The notes under the pieces: generated by a model
The model's input: only the letters and a program-made list of their open reading frames with translations
What the model was told of the DNA's origin: nothing
Databases searched by the model: none
Made by a program: the position numbers and the translations under genes
Source: SMWD01 sp002729875
GTDB lineage: Bacteria > Pseudomonadota > Gammaproteobacteria > Steroidobacterales > GCA-2729495
NCBI GenBank assembly: GCA_036010905.1
Contig: DASCMH010000052.1
Span: forward strand, 62,001 to 126,000
Length of the DNA: 64,000 bases
Direction of reading: 5' to 3'
Shown here: one piece after another, positions 27,209 to 35,297 of the stretch
Layout of the letters: each line of letters begins with the position of its first letter
How positions within the stretch are numbered: position 1 is the first letter of the stretch

Positions 27209-27958
27209 ATGACCAAGCGCAAGGAAACCAGACCCGCATGGAATCGCCGGAACATGGAGCCGACCCTGAATGGAACCGGATTCATGTTTAAAGTACTGGA
27301 TGAGTATGCTGAAGACTTTATTCAATATGCTGGCCAGACTGACGGTGAAGTACTAGAAATAGGCTGTGCTTTCGGCATCACGACGATTGCCGCACTGAAG
27401 GCCGGTGGACACGTGACTGCCTGCGATCTCGACCCCGGGCACCTGCAGATACTGACTGAAAATACTCCCAAATCCTTACGCTCACAATTGACTTGCATCA
27501 CCGGCCGGTTGCCGGATATTGATCTGCCCGAAAAATCCTACGATGCCATCTTATGTTCACGCGTACTGCATTTTCTCGATGGATCTGCGATTGACGCCTC
27601 GGTGAGAAATATGTTCAGGTGGCTCAAGCCCGGCGGGCGTTTATATCTCGTAGCCGATACTCCCTATGGCATTTGGCGCAAACTGATTCCAATTTTTGAA
27701 GCCCGGCGAGTCCGCTCCGATCGGTGGCCTGGACTGATGATTGGATTGGAAAATTATCTGCCGTTTTCACCGAAGGATCGTGCCATAGACGCGCCACCCT
27801 TCATGAACCTGCTCGATCCCGAACTGCTTACCCGTATCTGCACCGATGCCGGGTTCGAAGTGGAACAGGCAGGGTTTATCGATCGCAGTGATTTCAGTGG
27901 ACTTGGCCGCATGGACGGACGCGAAAATGCCGGAATCAGAGCCATCAGGGCGAACTAA
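27209..27958 (+). CDS. Class I SAM-dependent methyltransferase
   Basis: A 249-residue Rossmann methyltransferase. Motif I is VLEIGCAFGITTIAA, the acidic end of strand 2 is VTACDLDPGHL, motif IV-like is YDAILCSRVLHFL, and the post-motif LKPGGRLYLVAD follows. The C-terminus has a cap region around WPGLMIGLENYLP and ends FIDRSDF and AGIRAIRAN. Substrate class is open: small molecules, lipids or quinone precursors. It is divergent from the nitrilase-like gene across 210 bp. Confidence 0.83.
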   Translation: MTKRKETRPAWNRRNMEPTLNGTGFMFKVLDEYAEDFIQYAGQTDGEVLEIGCAFGITTIAALKAGGHVTACDLDPGHLQILTENTPKSLRSQLTCITGRLPDIDLPEKSYDAILCSRVLHFLDGSAIDASVRNMFRWLKPGGRLYLVADTPYGIWRKLIPIFEARRVRSDRWPGLMIGLENYLPFSPKDRAIDAPPFMNLLDPELLTRICTDAGFEVEQAGFIDRSDFSGLGRMDGRENAGIRAIRAN

Positions 27959-28004
27959 CCGTCAACAGCAGGATACCGGGGCAACTGCAGAACTGCGGGT
28001 ATAG

Positions 28005-28802
28005 TCACAAACCAAGTGGCGTAAATACATCACGTTTAATAAACCGGCTGGAGATAAATCGCCACATTGTCTTCGGCCTGGTCAGCCAACGTACCGCAGC
28101 GCCGTTCCTGTCCGCAGCCAGAATACCCTCAACAAGAAACGGCGTGACTGTCTCGACCGTATCGGCCAGAATATTCAAAACTTTTTTAACCTGCTCCCAA
28201 CCCTCACCGCGCTGATCAGGAGGTGGCACGAGCATGTCTGTCACAACAATACCCGGACTCAGGTAACACATTTTTACTGGCGTGCCTTCCAGTTCTGCTA
28301 CAACCGACTTGGTGAAATAGCGTAGCGCACATTTTGTGCTGCCATAGACACTCACACCCCTGCGCGTCATCCCATTACTGCCAAAACCCTCCATATTCCA
28401 GATCATGCCGCCACCCTGCTGGTATAGTTTCGGAATGACAACCCGATTACAGTGCAATAATCCCACAATATTCGTCTGCACAGTGTGCATATAGTCTTCT
28501 TGCGGCAAGGCGAAAAAAGGTACTTTCATCCCATCACGTCCTGCATTGTTGATCCAGATATCAACCTGGCCAAAGCCTCTTTCTGCCGCATCCCACAGTG
28601 CCTCTACCTGGTCAAACTCAGCTACGTCACACGGCTGGCCCAGTACGCTACAGTCCGGGAATTCATTGCCCAGATCGGTAACAGCGATTGCCACGGCTTC
28701 AGTTCGGCGACTCGAGATCATGATGTTGTGACCGCGCTTGAGGAATTCCCGCGCCATGCCGTAGCCAATACCCTTGGTACTTCCGGTAATAACAATATTC
28801 AT
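28005..28802 (-). CDS. Short-chain dehydrogenase/reductase
   Basis: A 265-residue classical SDR. The N-terminal cofactor motif is ITGSTKGIGYGMA with SSRR after strand 2, favouring NADP(H). NNAGRDG is the structural NAG motif, and the catalytic Tyr-Lys pair is in VYGSTKCALRYF. The usual Ser before it falls in MEGFGSNG. PGIVVTDM marks the post-catalytic turn. The gene is divergent from the PQQ-dehydrogenase, and a 25-bp palindrome lies between them, so both may answer to one regulator. Substrate not apparent. Confidence 0.85.
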   Translation of the reverse strand: MNIVITGSTKGIGYGMAREFLKRGHNIMISSRRTEAVAIAVTDLGNEFPDCSVLGQPCDVAEFDQVEALWDAAERGFGQVDIWINNAGRDGMKVPFFALPQEDYMHTVQTNIVGLLHCNRVVIPKLYQQGGGMIWNMEGFGSNGMTRRGVSVYGSTKCALRYFTKSVVAELEGTPVKMCYLSPGIVVTDMLVPPPDQRGEGWEQVKKVLNILADTVETVTPFLVEGILAADRNGAAVRWLTRPKTMWRFISSRFIKRDVFTPLGL

Positions 28803-28843
28803 ACATCCACATCCGGTTCTTATACAATACCTGTATTAAATAA

Positions 28844-28868
28844 CCCGGTTGCGCACTGTGCAACCGGG
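28844..28868. promoter_or_regulatory. Perfect 9-bp inverted repeat between divergent SDR and PQQ-dehydrogenase genes
   Basis: CCCGGTTGC (28844-28852) and GCAACCGGG (28860-28868) form a perfect dyad around a 7-base spacer, 33 bp before the PQQ-dehydrogenase ATG and 42 bp before the SDR ATG. No T-run follows on either strand, so an operator for a dimeric regulator fits better than a terminator. A second short dyad, AATAC-CT-GTATT, lies about 10 bp to its left. Confidence 0.5.
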
Positions 28869-28900
28869 AAGAAGTATTCTATCCATCCTGAAACCAGCTC

Positions 28901-30907
28901 ATGAACCAATCCAGACATTTGTCAGCGATCGCACTATCAATTCTACTGAGTACTGCTGCTTACGCTGCCGATAGCCAGTGGCCCACATACGCGGGCAATA
29001 AAGGCGGGCAGCAATACGCGGATCTTGATCAAATCAACACTGATAACGTCGGACAACTCGAGATTGCCTGGCAGTACCGAACCGGTGAACTGGTGCGACG
29101 TACGGATTTTCAGAATGCTACCGCCAAAACCCAGGTCAATCCCATCCTGTTACCGGCGGCAGCCGGCGGACACCTGATGACCTGCACCCCCTTTAATCGC
29201 ATCATCGCTCTCGACCCGACGGATGGAACAGAGCGCTGGGTTTATGATCCGGCCATTCGCATCGGCGGTTATGGGTCAGCAGCCGACCCGCAAGGATTAG
29301 CAAGCCCGTCATTTGCAAATTGCCGCGGTGTAGCCTACTGGAAAGATGAATCACTCGACGAATCAGCCGCATGCCGTCACCGAATTCTGACGGCAACAAA
29401 TGACCTGCGCCTGATTGCGATCGATGCCCGCTCCGGTGAACTGTGCAAGGACTTCGGCCATAACGGCAGCGTCAATATCGAAGCGGATGTATTGAATGCA
29501 AACCCACCTGCCACCATCGGCGAGGTCAGGTTCGCCAACCCCCCTTCTATTATCAACGACATTGCAATCATTGGTTCAAGCGTGCGTGACAATCACCGTT
29601 ATAACGCACCGAGCGGTGCAATTCGTGCATTTGACCTCCGCACGGGCACCCCACGCTGGACCTTCGACCCGGTACCACGAGACCTTGCCGACCCCATGCA
29701 CGGTGAATGGCTTGATAATTCTGCCAATCATACCGGCGGTGCCAACGCCTGGGGACTGATTAGCGTTGACGAACAGCGCGACCTGGTATTCCTGCCGACG
29801 TCTGGCCCGTCCCCCGATTTCTACGGCGGCACCCGGCCCGGCGACAACCGCTATGCCGACTCAATCGTTGCGTTACGTGGCTCAACCGGAAAGGTCGTCT
29901 GGCATTTTCAGACCATTCATCACGATGTCTGGGACTATGACAACGCGGCACAACCCACGTTGATTGATCTGGAAAAAGACGGCGAACCCTTTCCGGCTGT
30001 TATCCAGGCGACGAAAACAGGCATGCTGTATATTTTCCATCGCGAAACAGGTGAGCCATTTTTCCCCATCGAAGAGCGCCCGGTACCGCAGGACGGCGTT
30101 CCCGGTGAGCACCTGTCACCCACTCAACCTTTTCCGGTCCGACCGCCGCCGCTGGTCCCTCATGACTTTGGTCCCGATGATTTCTGGGGCATCACTTTTT
30201 TCGACAAGGCTCAATGCAAGAAGAAATATGCCGGCGCCCGACTCGGCCCAATTTTCACCCCGCCATCTATTGAAGGTACCGTCATCGTGCCGGCCACGGC
30301 CGGCGGCATTAACTGGGGCGGTGTTGCCGTAGAACCAAGAGGCAAAATCCTGATCGCCAAGGCAATGCGCATGGCCCATTTCGCGCAGTTAATTCCGCTG
30401 GACAAACTCAGCGACGTCATCGCATCAAGTGGCGAAAATTTGATGGGTACACCGGCGGCATTAATCGGCACACCCTATGCCCTGAAACAGGGGCCATTCG
30501 TCTCACCCATGTTCACTCCATGTCTCAGCCCACCGTGGTCCGCTCTGGTCGCGGTAGACCTCAGCGCCGGCGAGATCCTGTGGCAAAGCACCCTGGGCAC
30601 ACTCGATACACTGGTGCCGGTGCCTCTGCCACTCAAGTGGGGTACCGCCTCCCTTGGCGGCCCGATTATTACGGCAGGCGGACTGGTCTTTATCGGTGCA
30701 ACACAGGACGACCGGATCCGTGCCTTCGATATCGTCAGTGGTGAGGAACTCTGGGAGTTCAAGCTGCCCGCCGGCGCATTTGCGATGCCGATGACCTACG
30801 CCATCGATGGCCGGCAATTTATCGTCATTGCTTCCGGCGGACACCCGTTCATTTACCCGTTTCCCGGTGACTATATAACCGCCTTCGCACTACCCACAAG
30901 CAACTAA
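28901..30907 (+). CDS. PQQ-dependent quinoprotein dehydrogenase, periplasmic
   Basis: A 668-residue eight-bladed propeller dehydrogenase with a Sec leader (LSILLSTAAYAAD). Trp-docking blade motifs recur (ALDPTDGTERWVYDP, AFDLRTGTPRWTFDP, ALRGSTGKVVWHFQ, AVDLSAGEILWQS, AFDIVSGEELWEF). The conserved TIHHDVWDYDNAAQPTL segment carries the catalytic Asp region of glucose/quinate/glycerol-type PQQ enzymes, and the final ASGGHPFIYPFPGDY is typical. Unlike membrane GCD or quinate dehydrogenase there is no five-helix N-terminal anchor and no cytochrome domain, so it is a soluble periplasmic form. No pqq biosynthesis genes are in the window. Confidence 0.88.
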   Translation: MNQSRHLSAIALSILLSTAAYAADSQWPTYAGNKGGQQYADLDQINTDNVGQLEIAWQYRTGELVRRTDFQNATAKTQVNPILLPAAAGGHLMTCTPFNRIIALDPTDGTERWVYDPAIRIGGYGSAADPQGLASPSFANCRGVAYWKDESLDESAACRHRILTATNDLRLIAIDARSGELCKDFGHNGSVNIEADVLNANPPATIGEVRFANPPSIINDIAIIGSSVRDNHRYNAPSGAIRAFDLRTGTPRWTFDPVPRDLADPMHGEWLDNSANHTGGANAWGLISVDEQRDLVFLPTSGPSPDFYGGTRPGDNRYADSIVALRGSTGKVVWHFQTIHHDVWDYDNAAQPTLIDLEKDGEPFPAVIQATKTGMLYIFHRETGEPFFPIEERPVPQDGVPGEHLSPTQPFPVRPPPLVPHDFGPDDFWGITFFDKAQCKKKYAGARLGPIFTPPSIEGTVIVPATAGGINWGGVAVEPRGKILIAKAMRMAHFAQLIPLDKLSDVIASSGENLMGTPAALIGTPYALKQGPFVSPMFTPCLSPPWSALVAVDLSAGEILWQSTLGTLDTLVPVPLPLKWGTASLGGPIITAGGLVFIGATQDDRIRAFDIVSGEELWEFKLPAGAFAMPMTYAIDGRQFIVIASGGHPFIYPFPGDYITAFALPTSN

Positions 30908-30948
30908 TTGCCTTGTGACGATGCTCCATACCCGGAACTGATAAAAAT

Positions 30949-30969
30949 GGTCATCCCCTGCGGGTGACC
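30949..30969 (+). repeat. Hairpin between PQQ-dehydrogenase and MFS genes
   Basis: GGTCA-T-CCC and GGG-TGACC fold into a stem with one bulged T around a CTGC loop, 41 bp after the dehydrogenase stop. There is no following T-run, so it may be a processing or attenuating structure between the two co-directional genes. Confidence 0.35.
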
Positions 30970-31023
30970 GTGCGGTTAACAGCCTCACATGAGAGCATCC
31001 TTGCCGATTTACTGAGATATCTT

Positions 31024-32265
31024 ATGACCGAGACAAACAAAACATATAACTACGACAAATTCATGCTGGCCAGCGGTGTCGCTATTTTTGCGATCGGCCA
31101 GTCGCTGCTGTTCATTATTGTTGCCCCGATGGCCCGGTCAGTCGGACTAACCGAATGGCAATTTGGCATTACCTTCTCACTGGCAAACGTTTCGCTGATC
31201 TTCGCGGCGCCATTCTGGGGCCGGAAAAGTGATTCAATTGGTCGTAAACCGGTTTTCATCACCGGCCTGTTTGGCAGTGGCATCGGCACGTTAATGATGG
31301 CCTATTCACTTGAGATGGGACTGCAGGGTGCAGTCACAACATCAGGCCTGATCATGATGATCTTCATATCGCGGATGATCTACGGCCTGACAGCATCATC
31401 AATTTATCCATCGGCCACAGCTTACATAGCAGATATCACAAACTGGCAAAACCGGACCAAGGGTATGGCTTTGATCGGCAGTGCTAACAGCCTTGGTTCG
31501 ATCCTGGGCCCGGCGATCGGCGGCGGACTTGCATTTATGGGCACACTGTTCCCGATGTATGCGGCAGCAGCGATCTCATTTGTCGGTGGACTGGCCGCAA
31601 TCATCTGGCTGACCGAACCGGAGCAACATCGTGAACGAAAATCTCAAAAAAACCAGCCGAAGTCGACACTGAAATTTACCGACCGCCGGTTACGCCCGTA
31701 TATGATCATTTGGGCATCTTTCTTCGTTATTTTTATCTCACTGAATTTTGTGACCGCTTTCTATATACAGGACCGCTTCGGCATCACGGATATGACCGAA
31801 GTGATGCGCACTGCCGGTATGATGTTAGCCTGCATGGCAATAGTGATCACCCTTGTACAGGGTATTTTGTTTCAGATCATCCGAATCTCGCCACAAATTC
31901 TGCTGCGTCTGTGTGGACCAACTTTTGCCGCAGGTTTGTTCATGATGGCCTTTGCTCCGTCCCTGCCGTTTCTGACCGCCGGCTTCGCCATGCTTGGTAT
32001 CTCTTTCTCCTGCGCAACCCCGGGCATCAATGGCAGCGCAAGCCTGACCGTCGAACCACACGAACAGGGTGTGGCAGCTGGTTACCTGTCGGCGGCCAAC
32101 ACGTCCGGTGCGATTCTGGGCCCGGTTATCGGTACGAGCCTGTACAAGATACAACCAAACGCACCTATGCTAATCGGCGGCGTACTCATGGCGATAATCA
32201 GCATATATACATTTATGATTCCGGCACCACGACAACTGAGCGAGAGCAGGCAGACTCAATCATGA
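31024..32265 (+). CDS. MFS transporter (DHA1-like)
   Basis: About 413 residues from ATG 31024 with twelve predicted helices. The cytoplasmic loop 2-3 signature is WGRKSDSIGRKPVF, the canonical G.x.x.D.x.G.R.K motif of drug:H+ antiporters. ILGPAIGGGLAF in helix 5 matches the antiporter motif C region. A basic loop (RERKSQKNQPKST) joins the halves. It lies after the PQQ-dehydrogenase on the same strand and could export or import its substrate or product. A GTG start at 30964 would add 20 residues with no hydrophobic content. Confidence 0.85.
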   Translation: MTETNKTYNYDKFMLASGVAIFAIGQSLLFIIVAPMARSVGLTEWQFGITFSLANVSLIFAAPFWGRKSDSIGRKPVFITGLFGSGIGTLMMAYSLEMGLQGAVTTSGLIMMIFISRMIYGLTASSIYPSATAYIADITNWQNRTKGMALIGSANSLGSILGPAIGGGLAFMGTLFPMYAAAAISFVGGLAAIIWLTEPEQHRERKSQKNQPKSTLKFTDRRLRPYMIIWASFFVIFISLNFVTAFYIQDRFGITDMTEVMRTAGMMLACMAIVITLVQGILFQIIRISPQILLRLCGPTFAAGLFMMAFAPSLPFLTAGFAMLGISFSCATPGINGSASLTVEPHEQGVAAGYLSAANTSGAILGPVIGTSLYKIQPNAPMLIGGVLMAIISIYTFMIPAPRQLSESRQTQS

Positions 32266-32301
32266 GTTTTAATCCGGTGATCACTATCAGCAGAAAAGTG
32301 A

Positions 32302-32946
32302 TTATACGCCGTCAGTCCTGACTGCCCGTTGCCCGAAAAACAGGCTTAGCCAGCTCAGGTAGACCACAATACCGTTCAGAATATGCCAGATAAAATGTGT
32401 CCCCAGCGGCCAGCTCACACACCACCATTCATCTACGGTCCTGGCCGTAAGTGATACTGCAAATACAACTGCGGCAACAACCAGCCATCTCGTGCCAATC
32501 AATGCCCGTCGTGCCGCAAACACGGCAAATATCCCCAACATCAGGACTGCCGGAACATAGTTCTCGGAACCATTGAGTTCGACTGGAATCCGGGAACTGA
32601 CAACCATTGTGACAAGAAACAGCCCTATCACGCCACACACCTGCCAATAATTAATGCGCAACACAAAGCGTGGAAAACACCATAGAAACATCAGCTGAAA
32701 TGCATAGATCGGCAACCCGTCGGCCAGTGCGGTCAATGGGGTAGCAAAGGTATGAAACAGAAAGCTGCCGATGCCGATTAGTATCATCAGACCCGCAAGC
32801 ACCCACAGATACATCGGTGAAGCTCTGTTCTTGCGCAATAACGAGATGGCTACCAGACCGGCCACAATGAATGACAGGTTGGTCAGCGCATTAACCGGCT
32901 CCGACCAGAAACTTGCATCTACCCGTTCGCAATAGTTATCAATCAT
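32302..32946 (-). CDS. Alkaline ceramidase-like membrane hydrolase (CREST family)
   Basis: About 214 residues with seven hydrophobic helices. Zinc and active-site motifs of the ceramidase/CREST superfamily can be placed: IDNYCER with FWSEPVNALTNLSF at the start, GIGSFLFHTFATPLTALADGLPI in the middle (Ser, His, Asp), and DEWWCVSWPLGTHFIWHIL near the end with the two zinc His. In eukaryotes the family cleaves ceramides; in bacteria members may act on sphingoid or other lipids. ATG 32946 begins right before the conserved DNYCE; a GTG at 32970 is an alternative. Confidence 0.75.
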   Translation of the reverse strand: MIDNYCERVDASFWSEPVNALTNLSFIVAGLVAISLLRKNRASPMYLWVLAGLMILIGIGSFLFHTFATPLTALADGLPIYAFQLMFLWCFPRFVLRINYWQVCGVIGLFLVTMVVSSRIPVELNGSENYVPAVLMLGIFAVFAARRALIGTRWLVVAAVVFAVSLTARTVDEWWCVSWPLGTHFIWHILNGIVVYLSWLSLFFGQRAVRTDGV

Positions 32947-33023
32947 TATAGTAATATAGATATTCAGCACTCAGCCCGGTCAATCTTACCGGGCTCCAAT
33001 TCATTTGGATATGAGGATTCGAC

Positions 33024-33926
33024 ATGAACCGCCGCCAACTCATCAAACAAGCTGCCGGTGCCGCTCTCAGCCTCAACTGGAACCCGCTACAGGCCAAGAT
33101 TCAGAACGTTATGCACAAAACCATTCCCGGCACCAGCGAAATCCTCCCGGTGATCGGACTCGGCACCAACCGCTATTCAGTTGGCAATGCACAACATCAG
33201 GCACGCCTTAGACAGGCTCTTCAGACCTTCCATGCACATGGCGGCACACTGATCGATACCGCGCCAATGTACCGTGGTTCTGAAATCATCCTCGGCCAGT
33301 TGATCAAGACTCTCAACATTCGCGAGCAACTCTTTATTGCTACCAAGGCCGACCGCGCGGCTGACAATAACGGACCGGAGCGACTGGCAAACTCATTTGC
33401 ACAACTGCAAACCGACCGGCTCGACCTGGTGCAATCACACAATCTGCGTGGCGTAGACAGCATGTTACCGGTATTACGTGAACAACAGCTCGCCGGACGC
33501 GTTCGTTATGTCGGCATTACTACTTCGCGCGAGAATCAATTTGCTGAATTTCTTGATGTGATGAACAAATACCCGCTGGATTTCATCCAGGTAAACTACA
33601 GCCTGATTGACCGCAAAGCTGCCGAGCACATCCTGCCATTGGCTGCTGATAAGGGTATTGCCGTACTGGCAAACCTGCCACTGAGTCGTGGCGCACTGTT
33701 CAAAAAGGTTGGTGATCGACCTCTACCCGACTGGGCCGCAGAATTTAACTGCACCAGCTGGGCACAGTTTTTCCTGAAATATGTGATTTCCCACCCCGCC
33801 GTTAACTGTGCAATCCCGGGCATGACCCGGACCCGGCACGTAATCGACAATCTTGGTGCGGCACTGGGTCGGCTACCGGATGCTACCCAGCGCCGGCGTC
33901 AGGAACAATATATTGACGGACTGTGA
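33024..33926 (+). CDS. Aldo/keto reductase with twin-arginine-like leader
   Basis: A 300-residue AKR-fold protein. The catalytic tetrad is recognisable: Asp in LIDTAPMYRGSE, the Tyr in the same segment, Lys in IATKADR and His in LVQSHNLR. Later segments are RYVGITTS, DFIQVNYSLIDR and CAIPGMTR. The N-terminus MNRRQLIKQAAGAALSL resembles a Tat leader, suggesting export of a nicotinamide-dependent enzyme, as also seen in periplasmic AKR relatives. A regulatory or lipid-linked role is possible since free NADPH is scarce in the periplasm. Confidence 0.82.
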   Translation: MNRRQLIKQAAGAALSLNWNPLQAKIQNVMHKTIPGTSEILPVIGLGTNRYSVGNAQHQARLRQALQTFHAHGGTLIDTAPMYRGSEIILGQLIKTLNIREQLFIATKADRAADNNGPERLANSFAQLQTDRLDLVQSHNLRGVDSMLPVLREQQLAGRVRYVGITTSRENQFAEFLDVMNKYPLDFIQVNYSLIDRKAAEHILPLAADKGIAVLANLPLSRGALFKKVGDRPLPDWAAEFNCTSWAQFFLKYVISHPAVNCAIPGMTRTRHVIDNLGAALGRLPDATQRRRQEQYIDGL

Positions 33927-34037
33927 TCCAACCCCTGTTTTACGCACTCATCTGGGCACTGGTATCCATAAATCGATAAATGCAGTTGCCAAGTCCACGT
34001 CAGACACGACATACTCACGAACTGGCCCAACAACATC

Positions 34038-34050
34038 AAGGAGGTGATCC
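34038..34050 (+). promoter_or_regulatory. Thirteen-base perfect Shine-Dalgarno sequence
   Basis: AAGGAGGTGATCC is the exact complement of the 3' end of bacterial 16S rRNA (GGATCACCTCCTT). It ends one base before the ATG at 34052, placing the GGAGG core 7 bases from the start. Most genes in this window have only 4-6 matching bases, so this site decides the start and predicts very strong initiation. Confidence 0.85.
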
Positions 34051-34051
34051 T

Positions 34052-34156
34052 ATGTCTAGTGAGAATTTAAAGGTATCCCAACCATCCTCGCATCCTGGCT
34101 TGGCAATGGACCCATATCCTGTTTTGCCTGCCTGGACGGTCGGATCCAGATATTGA
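34052..34156 (+). CDS. 34-residue peptide gene, function unknown
   Basis: The frame runs from ATG 34052 to TGA 34154-34156. The peptide begins MSSENLKVSQ and ends WTVGSRY; it has five prolines, one Trp, two Tyr, no Cys and no membrane segment. Coding is supported by the 13-base Shine-Dalgarno match and by a strong terminator 28 bp after the stop, so this looks like a complete one-gene transcript. No modifying enzyme typical of ribosomal natural products is next to it, and it lacks the Glu-x3-Tyr of PqqA. It might be an abundant small regulator or a leader peptide. No family recognised. Confidence 0.65.
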   Translation: MSSENLKVSQPSSHPGLAMDPYPVLPAWTVGSRY

Positions 34157-34184
34157 TCCCGAGGTTGGGCTTACCCGATCTCAC

Positions 34185-34211
34185 AAAGGCCCGCGCAAGC
34201 GGGCCTTTTTT
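34185..34211 (+). terminator. Rho-independent terminator after the 34-residue peptide gene
   Basis: A 7-bp G+C stem, GGCCCGC (34188-34194) with GCGGGCC (34199-34205), closes a GCAA tetraloop and is followed by six T residues. Three A residues precede the stem and could extend it by pairing with the T-run. This is the strongest intrinsic terminator in the window. Confidence 0.9.
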
Positions 34212-34539
34212 ATTCGGGGCATTGCAGACGCAGAAAAAAAGAAAGCCCGACAGGGGAAACCGAGCTTTATTTATTGCTTGAAGGTTAGCAATACTTTTAA
34301 AACGCAACAAAAAATTATTTCACTATGAACCGGGCAATTAATACTTGGTGGTGATAACGTAAAACTTGTCGGTTCAGCTGCCTATGTCGTATTTCAATCG
34401 ATGCATACAGTATAGCGTGGCCCTCATAATCAGATGATTTCTGTAACATTAATACTTTTTAATATTGCCAGATTGGTATTTATACCCTTTAATACATAAA
34501 CTTAGATAGAAACATCAAGCAAGCCGCGCAGAGCAGTCA

Positions 34540-34568
34540 CCGATATTTAATATAATGCTTAATATCGG
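34540..34568 (+). promoter_or_regulatory. Inverted repeat enclosing a TATAAT box before the response regulator
   Basis: CCGATATT (34540-34547) and AATATCGG (34561-34568) flank a consensus -10 hexamer TATAAT at 34551-34556, about 60 bp before the response-regulator ATG. A protein binding this dyad would cover the promoter. No good -35 hexamer is seen 17 bp upstream, so an activator may be needed, or the dyad may serve autoregulation. Confidence 0.5.
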
Positions 34569-34616
34569 TCCGGTGTCTGCTAGGCTAACAGCCGAATCGA
34601 CTAGTGGATTACCCCC

Positions 34617-35297
34617 ATGCGCATCCTATTAATTGAAGACGACAGCAGTGTCGCCGACTTCATCGTCAGAGGTTTCAAGGAGGCAGGACATACCATCGAC
34701 CATGCGGATAACGGTAAAGATGGGCTGTTTATGGTCACAACTGAATCCTACGATATATTGATTGTCGATCGAATGCTGCCGGTTGTCGACGGCCTGTCGA
34801 TCACACGTACACTGCGCGCCTCTGACAACCCTATACCGATCCTGGTTCTCAGCGCACTTGGCCAGGTTGACGACCGGGTTAAGGGGCTGCAAGCTGGTGC
34901 CGACGACTATCTTAGCAAACCGTTTGCATTCAGCGAACTGGAAGCCCGCATCACAGCTTTGTCCCGCCGATCGATGGGGCAAACAACAACTGAAACCGTG
35001 CTAAGCCTCGCAGATTTGCACTTGGACCTGCTATCCAGAGAAGTCCGCCGTGGTGACCAGGTCATTACGTTACAGCCACGTGACTTTCAATTGCTCGAGT
35101 ACCTTCTGCGGCATAAGGGACAGGTCGTCACGCGTACGATGTTGCTGGAAAATGTCTGGGACTATCATTTCGATCCGCAAACCAATGTCATAGATGTGCA
35201 TATCAGCCGCCTGCGGGCCAAAGTGGACAAAGATTTTGCAATACCGCTGATCCACACGGTACGCGGTGCAGGATATAAAATTGATGCAACTGACTGA
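34617..35297 (+). CDS. OmpR/PhoB-family response regulator
   Basis: A 226-residue regulator. Receiver domain residues are in place: acidic pair in LIEDDSS, phosphoacceptor Asp51 in LIVDRMLP, Ser79 in VLSALG and Lys101 in YLSKPFAF. The C-terminal winged-helix DNA-binding domain (about 130-222) shows LQPRDFQLLEYLLRH, TNVIDVHISRLRAKVD and IHTVRGAGY. The pattern is closest to CusR/TctD/QseB-like members paired with HAMP kinases. It overlaps the kinase start by 14 bp. The signal sensed is not evident; the linked SPOR lipoprotein at 36853 is separately spaced. Confidence 0.92.
   Translation: MRILLIEDDSSVADFIVRGFKEAGHTIDHADNGKDGLFMVTTESYDILIVDRMLPVVDGLSITRTLRASDNPIPILVLSALGQVDDRVKGLQAGADDYLSKPFAFSELEARITALSRRSMGQTTTETVLSLADLHLDLLSREVRRGDQVITLQPRDFQLLEYLLRHKGQVVTRTMLLENVWDYHFDPQTNVIDVHISRLRAKVDKDFAIPLIHTVRGAGYKIDATD

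Larger units (their letters stand above)
33927..34616 (+). other. 690-bp interval holding a 34-codon gene, terminator and response-regulator promoter
   Basis: No long reading frame of convincing quality lies here. The interval contains a small gene (34052-34156), its terminator (34185-34211), an A+T-rich stretch from 34260 to 34560, and a TATAAT box inside an inverted repeat before the response regulator. These are listed separately. Confidence 0.6.

Noticed and set aside
34052..34156. The 34-residue peptide as a PqqA precursor, given the PQQ enzyme nearby
   Set aside because: It lacks the conserved Glu-x3-Tyr of PqqA, and no pqqB-E genes are adjacent.
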